Program-made: the position numbers and the translations under genes
DNA from: Rhizopus arrhizus
Taxonomy: Eukaryota > Mucoromycota > Mucoromycetes > Mucorales > Rhizopodaceae
Reading direction: 5' to 3'
NCBI GenBank assembly: GCA_024220505.1
Contig: JAKZZE010000008.1
Span: 682,001-746,000, forward strand
DNA length: 64,000 bases
In this document: one piece after another, positions 19,383 through 31,500 of the stretch
Layout of the letters: the number at the start of each line of letters is the position of its first letter
Numbering within the stretch: the stretch's first letter is position 1
The notes under the pieces: generated by a model
What the model was told of the DNA's origin: nothing
Databases searched by the model: none
What the model saw: the letters and a program-made list of their open reading frames with translations, nothing else

Positions 19383-22300
19383 TTTCTATTGTTTCTTATT
19401 CTTTTACTTTTTCTAAGGACTGTGCTATCTTGTACCATGTCCTTTCTTTTATAATTCTTGTTTTCTTCAGTCACATTAGGTCTAGCAGAAGTCTTTTTAG
19501 TGTAGTCTATTTCGTTAGCTATCATCTTTTGCTTTCTTGCTTGCTCTAATTCCTTCAACTTTTTTCTCTTAAGCCAATATTTATCAATGGGTACTGTGCT
19601 GGAGAAGGATGATGCTTTTTCCCACGTATTCTCTCTTTCACCATAACCAGCCCATTTTACAAGGTACTCTCTTTGTCCTGGACCGCCTCTGTGATCTCTA
19701 ATATCCTCAACTTCATAGTATTCATCTTCTATAGCTGTTTCGTCAATAGAGACTATCTTAAGTTCTGATGGGACATATTCACGATGTAACAGTTCATTTT
19801 GCTCATCTTTTAAGACATAGGAACCACCTTGAGTTTTTCGAACGACAATGTAAGGCCCTTCATAAAGAGGTGACAACTTACTAGTCCGTCCTGGTAATCT
19901 AACCATAACTGCAGTATCCTTCGGAAGATCTATGATCATATTTCTGTCATTGAACCTCTTGTTTGCTTCCTCTATGATCTTCTGTGTTCTTTCACGAATG
20001 GCAGGAAACACTATCTGGTACATGCGATCAGTTCTCTCAATCAGCTCTTGTTCTGTAACAGGTCTATTAGGAATCTTATCAGCTATACTCTGATCACTGT
20101 AATCCTCAAAGCTATTAAGTCTTCGAGCAAACATCAAGGAAAATGGAGCACTCTTTGAACGGTGTCTTATTTTATAATTCGACGCTAGTTGGACAATTGG
20201 CAATACATCGTCCCAATCATTGCTGTTAGAATTAACCATTTTTCTTATAGTGTTTAATGTCGTCTTTACAGCGCTCTCGCTCACGCCATTACCTCGACTG
20301 TGAAAGGCTGTACTGTATCTGCGATCTATTCCTAGGTGCTTGGATAATGAGTGCATGAGGCTATTTTTAAACTCTCTGCCGTTATCACTTTGAATAATTT
20401 TAGGTATGCCATAGTCACCAAAGATTTTTATTAATTCTTTTGCTACAGTGTCACTTTGTTTATTTTTTAATGGACGCAGTATGATGTACCTGGTACATAC
20501 ATCTATCATCACAAGGACATAGACATTTTCATTTGCCGTGACAGGTAAAGGTCCTAAAAGATCAATTCCAATATGGTCAAATGGTAGATATGCAAGAATG
20601 TTTTTTAAAGGATGATAACCTTTCTTGCTTACATTGTGTCTCTGGCATTCAATACATGATTTGATTGTCTCAGTAGCATCTTTATAAATATTATTCCAAT
20701 GAAGTCCTTGGGAATGTAATTGCTCCACAATACTCGTACTACCGAAGTGTCCGAAGGTATGAGCATCTTCAAGTAGACGTGCTCTCTTCTCAGGTGGAGG
20801 AGTCATATAGTCAGTTGTGGGATTATTAGCAAACTTTTTATTTTTTATTTTCACAGCTAGCACATTTAGTTTCTTGTCCTGACTATAGATCAAGTTGTGT
20901 CTCTTTGCTGTAGAGTTTGTCTGTCTTTTAACTTTTATTTTATTTTTATTTTTACTTTTATTTTCCTTTTTTTCTTTTTTATTTTCTTTTTGCGCAGCAT
21001 CACCCCCACCCAGCATGAACTCATTATTCAAGCAAGGTTCATAAAGTCTAGAAAGTAAATCTGGTAATTGATTGAGAATTCCTTGTATGTGAATCACATC
21101 AAAGTTGAAATCTAATAAAGTTTCTAACCAGCCTATCATCATAGGGTTTGCTTGTTCTTGGGTATGTAAATACATTAAAGCCTTATGGTCAGTACGTAAT
21201 TCAAATTTATTTCCCCATAAAAACTCACGATATTTTTCTAGTGCAAACACTACCGCGTACAGTTCACGTTTAGTTGTATTCCACTTACGTTGAGAGGGTG
21301 ACAAAGATTTAGATGCAAATGCAATATGTAAAGTTCTATTCAGCTCATCTCTTTGGGTCAATACTGCACCAACACCATATTGTGAGGCATCAGTAGCCAC
21401 ATAGAATTTTTTGGATAAGTCTGGAGTGTGCAACAGTGTCTTTGATTTTAGAATCTCTTTCAAAGCAATGAATGCATCAGTATGCTCTTGTGTCCAGTTG
21501 TTCTCTACATCAGGATCATTACGAAGTCTGTCGATAGGTGCAGCTACACGAGAGATTAAAGGTATAAAGTCTCTCATATATGATACAATGCCCATTAATC
21601 GCATTACTTCTTTTTTATTGCGTGGTATAGGCCAACTATCGATGTTTGTTAAGCGGCGTGGATCTACTTTGATGATACCACCACTTTCAACTACAAATCC
21701 TAAAAGATAGATTGATCGTTGATACCAACTGCATTTCTTTACATTGATTTTTAGGTTGACGGAAGTTAATCGTTCAATCACTTTTTTTACATTTGAAGCA
21801 TGGTTTTCAGCTGTTCCTTTAATTACACAGTCATCAACATAGGTCTCGATGAAATCCATATCCGCAAAGAGTATTTTCATCACTTTACAGAATATTGCAG
21901 TAACTGTTTTTAGACCGAAACAACATCCTTGGAAGGTATATGTTCGATTCTTAAATTGGAAGGAGAGTTTGTGTTGATCTTTAGGGGCTACAAGGAAACT
22001 ATTGTATGCATTCTTCAAGTCAATCTTAGTGAATACTTCACCACCAGCTAAGTTGTCAAATATGCTTCTTATTTTTGGAACAGGATATACGACATCAGGG
22101 ATTAGTTTGTTGATACCACGAACATCTAAACATACTCTGTGGCTCGTTATCTCATTGTTCTCATCTTTCTTTGGTACCATTAATAAAGGACTATTAAATG
22201 ATGTGTTAGCGCGGTTCTCTTTGATGATACCTGCTTCTAACCATTCATTTATTTGCTCTTCTAATTCAGGCATTTGTCGGTGAGCAATTGGGTATTGTCT

Positions 22301-22888
22301 CTTATAGGACTTTGCTCCCTTTTCCATTGGTAACTCTACTACAGATTCTGGTACTGTGCAGAAAGATCCAGCAGGAATATTTTGGTTGTCATCAATTGCA
22401 CTCTGGATATAAGCCATGAATTGCTTTTGTTGATCTTCGGTACCATAGGGTGAGTTGTTAGGTTCAATCTCATTATTAGCGTCAAAATTCATATTAAGGA
22501 ATTGTGCGTCTTCTTTTAATCTATTTGAATAATCATCTTCATTACCTGGGTACTTGTATGCTACCCCAGTGAGACCGATATTCATTTTTCCAAGAACATC
22601 AGTTCCAAGCAAGACATCAAATTCTTGTTTCATTGTCTCATTAAAATTTACAACTTCAAAAGAATGTTTAAAAGAGATGTTATTCATATATGTTAAAGTG
22701 AGAGGATCAGTTTGTCCAATTCGTTTACAATTATTATCTGAAGACAAAAAATTTAAAGAACCATTTACAGAATTCACTTTGTCAATATTCAATTTATTAT
22801 TCAAACAAATTTTTGATATACAAGTGATATCACTGCCAGTGTCAATCTTTCCAATTAATTTCTTGCCCTCTATTAATATAGGAGTCAA
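19379..22888 (-). CDS. El2 Pol: protease, RT, RNase H, integrase, chromodomain
   Basis: 1169 codons counted from a TTG; there is no ATG upstream of the protease, so expression probably needs read-through of the Gag TGA at 22931-22933, which is in the same frame. Protease IDTGS lies at about residue 16, RT YVDD near 351, RNase H TDAS near 499, integrase HHCC near 711-746, then D, SDNG and the SES glutamate near 871, and a chromodomain (YLVKWAGY...NTWE) near 1056-1092. All the catalytic signatures are visible. The C-terminus is Lys/Arg-rich. The protein would act in virus-like particles and the nucleus (family knowledge). Confidence 0.93.
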
Positions 22889-22930
22889 AAGTTTAAATGG
22901 ATTAGTATCTTCATCTTCAGTTTTTTTATT

Positions 22931-24313
22931 TCATAATGCCTTACAGTCATATGAGTGATTTTCAGCTTCTGTCATATCATGATCATGATCATTTTCTTCA
23001 TTTGCAGTACGAACAATGGCATAAATTGACTTGTCCGAATCTCTTGGATTTTTTGGATCGACATGAAGTTTTCTTTTATAGTCTGCATATTCTTGACAAT
23101 GATGGCCATGAGACCAACTTCTACCGCAATAGCGACAGGGTTTACTTGTGCTTGCCTTATGAGGAAAATTTTTATTGCCATAATATTTGTTGTTTATGGT
23201 CGACGCAGCATCATTTTTCTTTTTTGTTTTACTATAGCAATCATCTTCATTGTGATTTGCAGCTGTACCACCATGTCTTGAACAAAAGAAAGCACCAGAC
23301 GAACCATGACCTTTGTTTCTTTTTTGAACACTGAAAGGACCAGCATTTGTGTGGATTCTTTTACTACCACTGGCGACATTGGCATAGGATGCTCCTGAAT
23401 ATGTTCTCGGGTCATCTCCTAGCAAATTTCTTGCTATTTCAGCAGCTCTCTCTACAGTCCATGGTATGTTCTTATTTTCTTTTAAAACAAAAGCTGTCTT
23501 ACACTTCTCAAGAACAGGTTCAGAGAATGATGCTTTAAATCTAGCAGCCACCATTGGATCATTTTTATTTGCCCCAGCCTCAATACAAGTGCTTAAAAAT
23601 CGGGTCATATACGAAGAGACAGATTCATTTTTATTCATTGTCATAGTGAATAGACGATGCATAGCATCTGTTCTAGCATTATCAGTCAGGAATTTGTTCG
23701 TAAAGACAATTCTAGCTGTGTTCCATGTATCACATCTTTTGAGCTCTTTTTCGATCCAATCATCATGGTCGAAGGCCAAAGAAACAGGGAGATACCGGCG
23801 CCAAACCTCTTGAATGTCCAAGGCAGCAGAATAGATTACCTTTTCAAAGGACCGCAAAAAGTGTTCGACAGATTCGTAACATTTCTCACCAGGAAATGGG
23901 ATATCAGGCCAAGAAGAGAGTTGAAACTTGGGTATGTCATTTTGGGTCAAACGCAAACCAATTTCCTTCTTGACAGGAGTGATTACAGGAGAAACAAATT
24001 TACCAGAGAGAGCAAGCAACTGTGCACCATATTTTCTCATTTTCTTAAACGCCAAGTCTGCTTGTTCTTCTTCACCAGCCATTATATGTTTTTGATATAA
24101 CCGAGCAGATTCTTCCTTTTTATACCTTATGAGTTTTGAAACTTCAGCATCAATGTCATCATGATCAGAGGTAATTTCATGCGCATTGGCATTTATTTTT
24201 GGGGTTACTTCAGAGCCATCTTCAGTAAGAGAGGGGTCTTGACTTGCTTGTTCGATCTCCATATCGGATGGATCATGCTCCATGGGTCGATCTTCTTGTT
24301 TAGGGCTTTCCAT
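22931..24313 (-). CDS. El2 Gag
   Basis: 460 residues from ATG 24313, the first ATG after the 5' LTR. An acidic N-terminus is followed by a Ty3-type capsid-like region at about 120-290 (for example YMTRFLSTCIEAG). Near the C-terminus are two zinc-knuckle-like motifs: CX2HX6HX4C and a Cys/His cluster CRYCGRSWSHGHHC. It ends with TGA followed by AAT AAA, and the frame then stays open into Pol, 27 codons before the protease aspartate. The role is particle assembly and RNA packaging (family knowledge). Confidence 0.88.
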   Translation of the reverse strand: MESPKQEDRPMEHDPSDMEIEQASQDPSLTEDGSEVTPKINANAHEITSDHDDIDAEVSKLIRYKKEESARLYQKHIMAGEEEQADLAFKKMRKYGAQLLALSGKFVSPVITPVKKEIGLRLTQNDIPKFQLSSWPDIPFPGEKCYESVEHFLRSFEKVIYSAALDIQEVWRRYLPVSLAFDHDDWIEKELKRCDTWNTARIVFTNKFLTDNARTDAMHRLFTMTMNKNESVSSYMTRFLSTCIEAGANKNDPMVAARFKASFSEPVLEKCKTAFVLKENKNIPWTVERAAEIARNLLGDDPRTYSGASYANVASGSKRIHTNAGPFSVQKRNKGHGSSGAFFCSRHGGTAANHNEDDCYSKTKKKNDAASTINNKYYGNKNFPHKASTSKPCRYCGRSWSHGHHCQEYADYKRKLHVDPKNPRDSDKSIYAIVRTANEENDHDHDMTEAENHSYDCKAL

Positions 24314-24360
24314 AGCAGTTTACCAGGGTAGGAACCAGAAGGATGATTAATTTTAAAAAA

Positions 24361-24820
24361 TGTTTTAATCGCAAGATTAAATAAAAAATTAAACAAAAAA
24401 ACAATAGCAGCAATATAAAATTAAAATCCTTCTTTATTGCAGATTTCTTTATATTGCGAAAAGGCCTCGCTTTATGGATAAAAAGTTGGCATCTATTTAT
24501 ATTCTTTGTGAGCGTAGATATAAAAGATATAGACTCGGTCACGATGTCGTGCTGAAGAACCAATGATTAAGCTAAAGCTTGTCGATGTTCTAATATATGC
24601 ATCTGAAGTTGAACAATAGAAATAATAACCAGTCAATTAACTTTGATCTAATTACTTTTGGGGTTGACAATTGATTAGACTCTCTAGGATGACAGATATT
24701 GATCTTATTGTTCTAAATTTGGAAAAGTGTGGAATTGTTCAATCATAGTTTAATCTTTTGTGTATCGTTATTTATTTTAATACAACTGATATCATATAGA
24801 AAATAACTATGTTTACAACA
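24361..24820 (-). repeat. El2 5' LTR
   Basis: 460 bp, same as 18758-19217 by eye. The sequence next to it on minus is six T then aaaattaatcatcc; again no TGG directly follows the LTR. Confidence 0.94.
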
Positions 24821-25285
24821 AACAGCAATCAAGACTTACTTACTTACTTACTTTTGAACTTACTTTTATTTTACTTTACTTGTTGATTATTTTAATAAAT
24901 ATCATACAAAGTAAATCTCTTTTGTTTTTCTTTTATTTTACTTAACATCAAGAACAAGAAGTCCCTTGAAGTATATACACTTCATTGTAAATCCTTTTTA
25001 TTTTATTTTATCTTTATTTTACCTTTTTATTTTTACTTTACTCAAAACAGTTTGATCTACTTATAAGATCTGGTGGTCACTTTACTCAAGCAACTCATAT
25101 TCAAATCATTACTCTTTTTGGAATCAAATCCTACCTAAACCTTTGATCTTACATCAAGACTCTCTTAAATCAAACCTATTTAACACTATATAAACCTTAC
25201 AAACTCCAATCTCACAACACAATGCAGCAAACTTTTGCAGCATTTGACTTTTCTCTCTCCAACTAATTCAAATCCAGGAAAATAC

Positions 25286-25858
25286 TGTAACACACAAGAA
25301 TAAAACGGCGGAATTTAAATCGTTGCAGTTTATAACGAACGCCTTGCAGTTTACAACAACCACCTTACACTATACAACAACCGCCTCTTATGTTATAACA
25401 ACCATTCAAAATACCAAAAACAGAACAAAACATAAAATCCAAAAACATATAAATAACCCCAAAGAATAATCTCAAAAAATACTTCACTTCTAACTTCTTA
25501 ACTTCTTAACTACTTCACAACTTTTTATTTTATTTTTACTTTTTCTTTTTATCAAATAAATATTCTTTTAAAGAGGCAAACTATCTCTTATTTTATTTAA
25601 CATCAAGAACAAGAAGTCCCTTGAAGCTATTATACTTCATTGTAAATCCCCTTTTTTATTTTACTTTATCTTTTTATTTTTATTCTACCTTAACCAAAAC
25701 AGTTTGATCTACTTTATAAGATCTGGTGGTCACTATAACAAGCGAATCAAGTCAAATCCAACTCATATAAAAACAATTATTATACCAATTACAACTTAAA
25801 TCTGTTTATTTAAACCTCAACTCAACACACTCAAGCGAACTAGTAAAAATTTATTACA
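25286..25858 (+). repeat. Solo H-type LTR 'H3'
   Basis: 573 bp from tgtaacacac to ttattaca with the 4-bp duplication atac (25282-25285, 25859-25862). It lies in H0. The module tggtggtcac is at 25724-25733. Confidence 0.88.
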
Positions 25859-26427
25859 ATACAAACAAATACGTATGAATACGTATGAATACAGATAAAT
25901 CCAGAAAAATACAAAAAAATACAGAATATCTACAAAATCATCAAAAACAGCATATAATCAGAAAAGCCAAAAACATATAAATAACTTCAATATTTCTTAT
26001 ACTTACTTACTTACTCTTGACTTACTTACTTTTGAACTTTTATTTTATTTTACTTTTTGATTATTTTAATAAATATCATACAAAGTAAATCTCTTTTGTT
26101 TTTCTTTTATTTTATCTAATATCAAGAACAAGAAGTCCCTTGAAGCAAATACACTTCATTGTAATCCCTTTTTTTATCTTTTTACTTTATTTTATTCACA
26201 ACAGTTTGATCTACTTAACAAGATCTGGTGGTCACTTATTACAAGCGAACTTATATTCAAATCATTACTCTTTTTGGAATCAAATCCTACCTAAACCTTT
26301 GATCTTATATCAAGACTCTCTTAAATCAAACCTATTTAACACTATATAAACCCTACAAACTCCAATCTCACACTGTAATGTTGTTGAAAGAAGACAAACA
26401 GCAAATATTTTTTTGTTGTAATGTTGT

Positions 26428-26952
26428 TGTAACACAAGAACCAACTTTTTGAACGAACAAAAGGAACGATCTTTTGGTACGATCTTTTCAAACGATCCAA
26501 AAGTTAATATTGCCAATCAAATCTGACCAAACAATAACTCACCAAACAGTATAAATACTGAGGATTTATTCCTCAGGATATAAAAACTTCACTTCGATCT
26601 TTGCACTTTAAAACTTTTACTTACAAAATCTACAACTTTATTTACTTTGTTTTTCTTTGAATAAATTTATCAATTATCCATTTAAAAAAGCTCTTTTGAT
26701 ATTCTATTATAATTACAAAGTCAAGTCCCTTGAAGCTAACTATCTTCATTGTATCCCTTTTTATTTTATTTTTACTTTAAACAAATCTTTTTACGAATCA
26801 AAACAAGATTGATCAACTTTACAAGATCTGGTGGTCACTATATCAAGCGAATCAAGCCAAATCCAATTCACAAAAAGTCAACTCTTATATCGATTATAAC
26901 TCAAATCTCTGCTTATTTAAACCTTAACCCAATAAACCCAAACAAAATTACA
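26428..26952 (+). repeat. Solo H-type LTR 'H4'
   Basis: 525 bp from tgtaacacaag to aaattaca with the 4-bp duplication ttgt (26424-26427, 26953-26956). It lies in L. The module tggtggtcac is at 26829-26838. Confidence 0.88.
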
Positions 26953-27165
26953 TTGTGACGAAAATAGAAATTTTTTCAATCAAACTGTACCACTTGACGA
27001 AGAAAGTTCGGACCTGAACTAAGTTCATGTCCTCAATATTTTTGATAAACTCAATGAAATTGAATAACTCAACTAAATTCACAATTCAAAGGAAAACACA
27101 AAAATCTAAAAACATCACAAAATCAAAAAAACCAAAAACATATAAATATCAACAATTTATGAAGA

Positions 27166-27197
<32 letters not shown>

Positions 27198-27749
27198 CTT
27201 ACCTTATCCAAATAAATCTCCTTTGAAACAAAATACTTCTTTTATTTTATAAATAGGAAGAACTAATAATCCCTTGAGTCATATACTTCATTGTAATCTC
27301 TTTTTTATTTTATCTTTTATCTTTCATCTTTTTATTTTACTTTTATTCAATTCAGACTGATCTACTTAACAAGATCTGGTGGTCACTCTACTCAAGCGAA
27401 CTTACAACTCAAATTATCTACTCTTTTTGGATATTACTTTATCCAATACCTTATTCAATTACCAAAACTTTATCTCAAAAACTTATATCAAACCTACTTA
27501 AACCCGAAAGCCTAACAATCTCACAACACGAACAATGGTTTAGTCCCCGATACAGTTTGGATGAAGAACATGAACTGTAATTTACAGTTCAGAACAATGA
27601 TGATCACAAAAACAAATTTTGATGTCCAGCGACATTGATGTCGTTCAACATAAACAATAAGCCACGCCATATTTTTATATAAATAAGATGAATATTTTGA
27701 ACAAAATAACGGACATCCAATTTGAATCCAATTTGAATCCAATTCACAT

Positions 27750-28090
27750 TGAAGTGTTTTAAGTATTCAAAAATAAGAAAAAGAAGAATTAACGAGACCG
27801 AACAATAGTTCTAAAGTCGAATACTTTTATTAAAGAAAGATTTCAAGGCTATTTATATTAATTGAGCAAGACCTGAGATTAGATGACAAAAATAGTTACG
27901 ACCGATATGATTTGACATGTATAAGAAAAATTTTATAGACTGATGTTAATAATCAACTGTTGAGATGAAAGTGAAACTTGGCTGTTTAGGGCAGTGATAA
28001 TTATCAGGTTCTATTCTTATTCAAACTCATTTGTAAAGATTTAGTCCAGAATGATAAGACTGTATCTTATTGACATGTCAAAACATGACA
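27750..28090 (-). repeat. El3 3' LTR
   Basis: 341 bp, TG...CA, paired with 33345-33685. The polypurine tract (plus ttgcccccttcc) follows at 28091-28102. Confidence 0.94.
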
Positions 28091-28537
28091 TTGCCCCCTT
28101 CCAGGTTGTAACTATCTTTTCTGGAATTAATGTGGCAAGTGAAAATATGTTTGTTTAAGTGAATGTCGAAAATGAGGTTTGAGATGTCAAGATGAGCTCT
28201 ATTTGTTGTAAGAAATAGGTGCTTGGTAGGGTTAAGTCATATAACGTATAGTGGCTCTTTATATAAACATATAAAGTATAGTGTTCAAGAATGGAACAAA
28301 GCATTTAGGCGATAATAAACCCTAAACAGGAATTTATTGCTAAAGTGATGTTTGTCTGTAAATGTGACTGCGTACAAATGTGCATATTGAAAAATATTAA
28401 GGCATGAGAAAAAAATTCATTTTTTTTACTATCCTTGTAAATATTTTATAATTGCGTAATTTGCTGGTAACGTATATGTATAGTTAATGAAAGTTGGTGG
28501 AAGAAGGTCAATGTATTAACGTCTGTTTCTTTTAGAG
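28091..28537 (-). other. El3 3' untranslated region
   Basis: About 450 bp between the pol stop and the 3' LTR. It holds the polypurine tract at the LTR edge and otherwise nothing I recognise. Confidence 0.7.
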
Positions 28538-31500
28538 TTAGTTACACTGCGATGCACGTTTTTTTCTTTTCTTAGTCGTATCTTTTTTAGGAACAAGTTG
28601 AACCTCGCGCGCTGGTTCTTGTTCACTTAGACGTGACCAATATTTTTGGATCGGTCTGTAATCATGGAAATGACTAGCCGGTTCCCAAGTGTCATCTTCT
28701 TCTCCATAACCTTTCCATCGAACTTTATATAAGTAATTACCCGGTGATCCCTTATGGTGTAGAACTGCCTCAACATCGTATGATTCAGATTGATCAGTAT
28801 TGGATAAGGATACTTCCTGGGAAATAACCTTTATTTGCGATGGAGGTACATCTCTTGGTAAGAGTGCTCCAGTTGCATCAACCAACACATATGAACCACC
28901 TTGAGTTTTTCTTTTGACAGTATAATTACCAACGTAGAGGGGATCACTTTTTGCAACACGGTTTACATTCTTGAGCGTGACTTGACTACCAGTGGGGATA
29001 TCGGTTAGAATTCTGTGAGTTTGGTTGAACTTGTCTCGAGAAGCAGCTTGTGAAGTTTTTATTTTTTCACGAATAGCCGGTAAGACAGTGTCATTAAACT
29101 CGTTAATTCTAGTTTCTAACTGTTTCATCGTTTCAGGCGATTTAGTTTTGTCCAGCACGTTATTATAATCCTTGTTTTCATTGGGACGTCTTGCAAACAT
29201 CAATGAGAAAGGTCTAGTGCCGTGTAAAGCTGTATGCGTATTGTTGAGGGCTTCTTGGGTACTGTCAACATACAAGTCCCAATCCTCAGTTCTGCCTTGT
29301 AATCTTTTGTGCAAAATATTTTTTGCTTTGCCAACCCATCGTTCAACTATACCGTTAGCTCGGGGATGATAAGCTGATATGAGACGATGATCAATACCGG
29401 ATGATTCAACATATAGTCTGACGAGTTCATTGACATACTCAGTACCATTATCACTTTGGATAATTTTTGGTCGACCGAAGAGCGATAAGATACTCCTTAA
29501 TGCAAGTGCAATAGTGAGAGAGGATTTATCGGGCAAGGCTTTGAGTACACAATATCGTGTAAAGACGTCTACTACCAGAAGGATGTATTGATTACCTTGT
29601 ACTGAAGTAGGGAAAGGTCCGGCTGTGTCGATACAGATGTGATCCCAAGGTGCATCAGCATAGATTGAGGTCAAGGGATTGTATCCGTGCTTTGCGATAT
29701 TGAATTTTTGGCAATCAGGACAACTACGTATTATTTCAAGTGCATCTTCCTTGAGCTTTGTCCAGTGAATACCATCACTATGTAAAGCTGTTACGATTGC
29801 TTGAGCTCCACGGTGTCCTTCTAAATGTGTATCCATGAGTAGCTTTTGTCTGTCTTCTGGTGCTGGGGTCATCAAGTCAGCAGGCATCATCATTCTGGAT
29901 GTAAGAATTGATCCGTTAGAATTGATAATTTGGGAAGTGACGATTGTTTTGATGGTTTTATTATCCCCCTCCAGCGTTTTTTCAGGTTCAAAAAGACGCG
30001 ACAAAGCATCTGGTAGAATATTTTGAATACCAGGTCGATGGATGATTTTGAAGTTATAATCCAGTATAGTGTCCAGCCAATTGATCATCATAGCGTTAGC
30101 TACAGGCTGAGTGTGGAGATAAGTCAAGGCCTTGTGATCGGTGTATAAGGTGAACGGATTACCCCACAAAAATGGATGAAACTTCTTTAGTGCAAATATC
30201 ACTGCTAATAGCTCACGTTTAGTAGTAGAATAATTCTTTTCAGATGTAGAAAGTGAGCGTGCCATGAAACCGATATATCGTGTCTCATTTTTGATAACTT
30301 GGTAAAGAACAGCACCAATTGAATAGTTACTAGCATCAGTAGCAACATAAAAAGGTTGTTCTAGATCTGGATGATGAAGAAGTGGCGCAGAAGACAATAA
30401 TGCCTTGATCTTTTCAAAAGCTCTTTCTTGTTCAGATGTCCAAAGTTTATCAAGTTTACCTTCGAAACGTAATTTGTCCAAAGGTGCAGTGACTTCAGAA
30501 ATATTTGGCAAGTATTTTCTAAAATAATTTACCAGTCCTAAAAAGCGTTGAATCTCTTTTCCAGATGCAGGTCTAGGCCAAGTCAAAGCGTTTGTAACTT
30601 TACGAGGATCGAGTCGAGACCCTTTGGCATCAACACAGAAACCAAGCAAGTAAACAGTAGACTGCGCAAAATGACACTTGTCTGGGTTAAGGATCAAATT
30701 CACTTTAGTTAATCTCTGAATTATGTTTTGCACATGTGTGATGTGTTCCTCATAAGACTTGGAAAATATGATGATATCATCAACAAAAGCCTGTGCATAA
30801 GGTAAATCACGTAACACTATATTAATCACTCGTTGATAACGGGAAGCAATATGTTTCAAACCAAATGGACAACCTCTAAATTGGTATTGTTGACCTTCAA
30901 AAGTGAATGTGGTCTTAATACGATCAGGCTCATAGATTTGGAATCGATGAAATGCTTGTCGAAGATCAAGAGTGGTAAAAATAGTTGATCCTTGTAATCG
31001 ATCGAAAATCTCTTCAATCTTTGGAATAGGATGTCTATCATTTGACACAAGAATAGAATTTAACAAGCGAGGATCGAGACAGGGTCGATGTCCTGTGAGA
31101 TTACCAAGCAAGTCTTTCTTAGGTGCCAATGTTAAAGGAGAATTCCAGTCTGAATTAGGTGATGCACGTTCAATAACTTCATCCTTTAACCAAGTGTCAA
31201 TACATTCACGCATGATTGGTAGTAATTTAAAAGGAGTACGATATGGTGCACGGTAAGCAGTTTTTCCTTTAACAGTATCTAAACGTATAACTGACTCTGG
31301 TACAGTACAGAATGAATTCTTTGGTATTAAGGCATTTTGATCAACAAATGGTTTAACAGCATTATGGAAATGAGCTTGTTGCTCAGGTGTACCGAAAGGA
31401 GCTTTGTTAGGTTCAGGTGTATCATCCGTAATCTCTTTGTCAATAACTGGTGCAAGATTAGGATGTCTGATAGCTAAGTTGGTAACAAGAATGTTTAACT

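Larger units (their letters stand above)
18758..24820 (-). mobile_element. El2: complete Ty3/gypsy chromodomain retrotransposon
   Basis: 6063 bp with 460-bp LTRs at both ends and the 5-bp duplication aacag (18753-18757, 24821-24825). It lies inside H1, about 20 bp past that LTR's TATA-like box. It encodes Gag and Pol in one frame divided by a TGA. LTRs look identical by eye, so it is young. Confidence 0.95.
11983..25216 (+). repeat. Solo H-type LTR 'H1', split by El5, H2 and El2
   Basis: Pieces are 11983-12089, 18040-18064, 18691-18757 and 24826-25216. It is flanked by the 4-bp duplication acac (11979-11982 and 25217-25220). Once the insertions are removed it aligns closely with the El5 LTR from end to end. 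Confidence 0.85.
11975..26372 (+). repeat. Solo H-type LTR 'H0', split by H1 and H3
   Basis: Pieces are 11975-11982, 25221-25285 and 25863-26372, about 583 bp in all, starting tgtaacac and ending ctcaca. It is flanked by the 4-bp duplication ctgt (11971-11974 and 26373-26376). It has the tggtggtcac module at 26225-26234. Confidence 0.75.
11972..27525 (+). repeat. Solo H-type LTR 'L', split by later insertions
   Basis: Its first three bases are at 11972-11974 and the rest at 26377-26427 and 26957-27525, giving about 623 bp ending ctcaca. It was interrupted by H0 and H4. Its own flanks would be acgc and acac, three of four bases matching, so this boundary is less sure than those inside it. It carries the TATA-like catataaata and the tggtggtcac module (27377-27386), plus a TAT microsatellite near 27168-27196. 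Confidence 0.6.

Noticed and set aside
27164..27196. TAT microsatellite as a functional site
   Set aside because: Simple slippage-type repeat in one LTR copy, absent from the others.
26374..27525. LTR L as an insertion next to H0 with duplication acac
   Set aside because: The acac at 26370-26373 spans the end of H0. Taking H0 as the insertion in L gives a perfect ctgt pair and a normal H0 length, so I prefer that.
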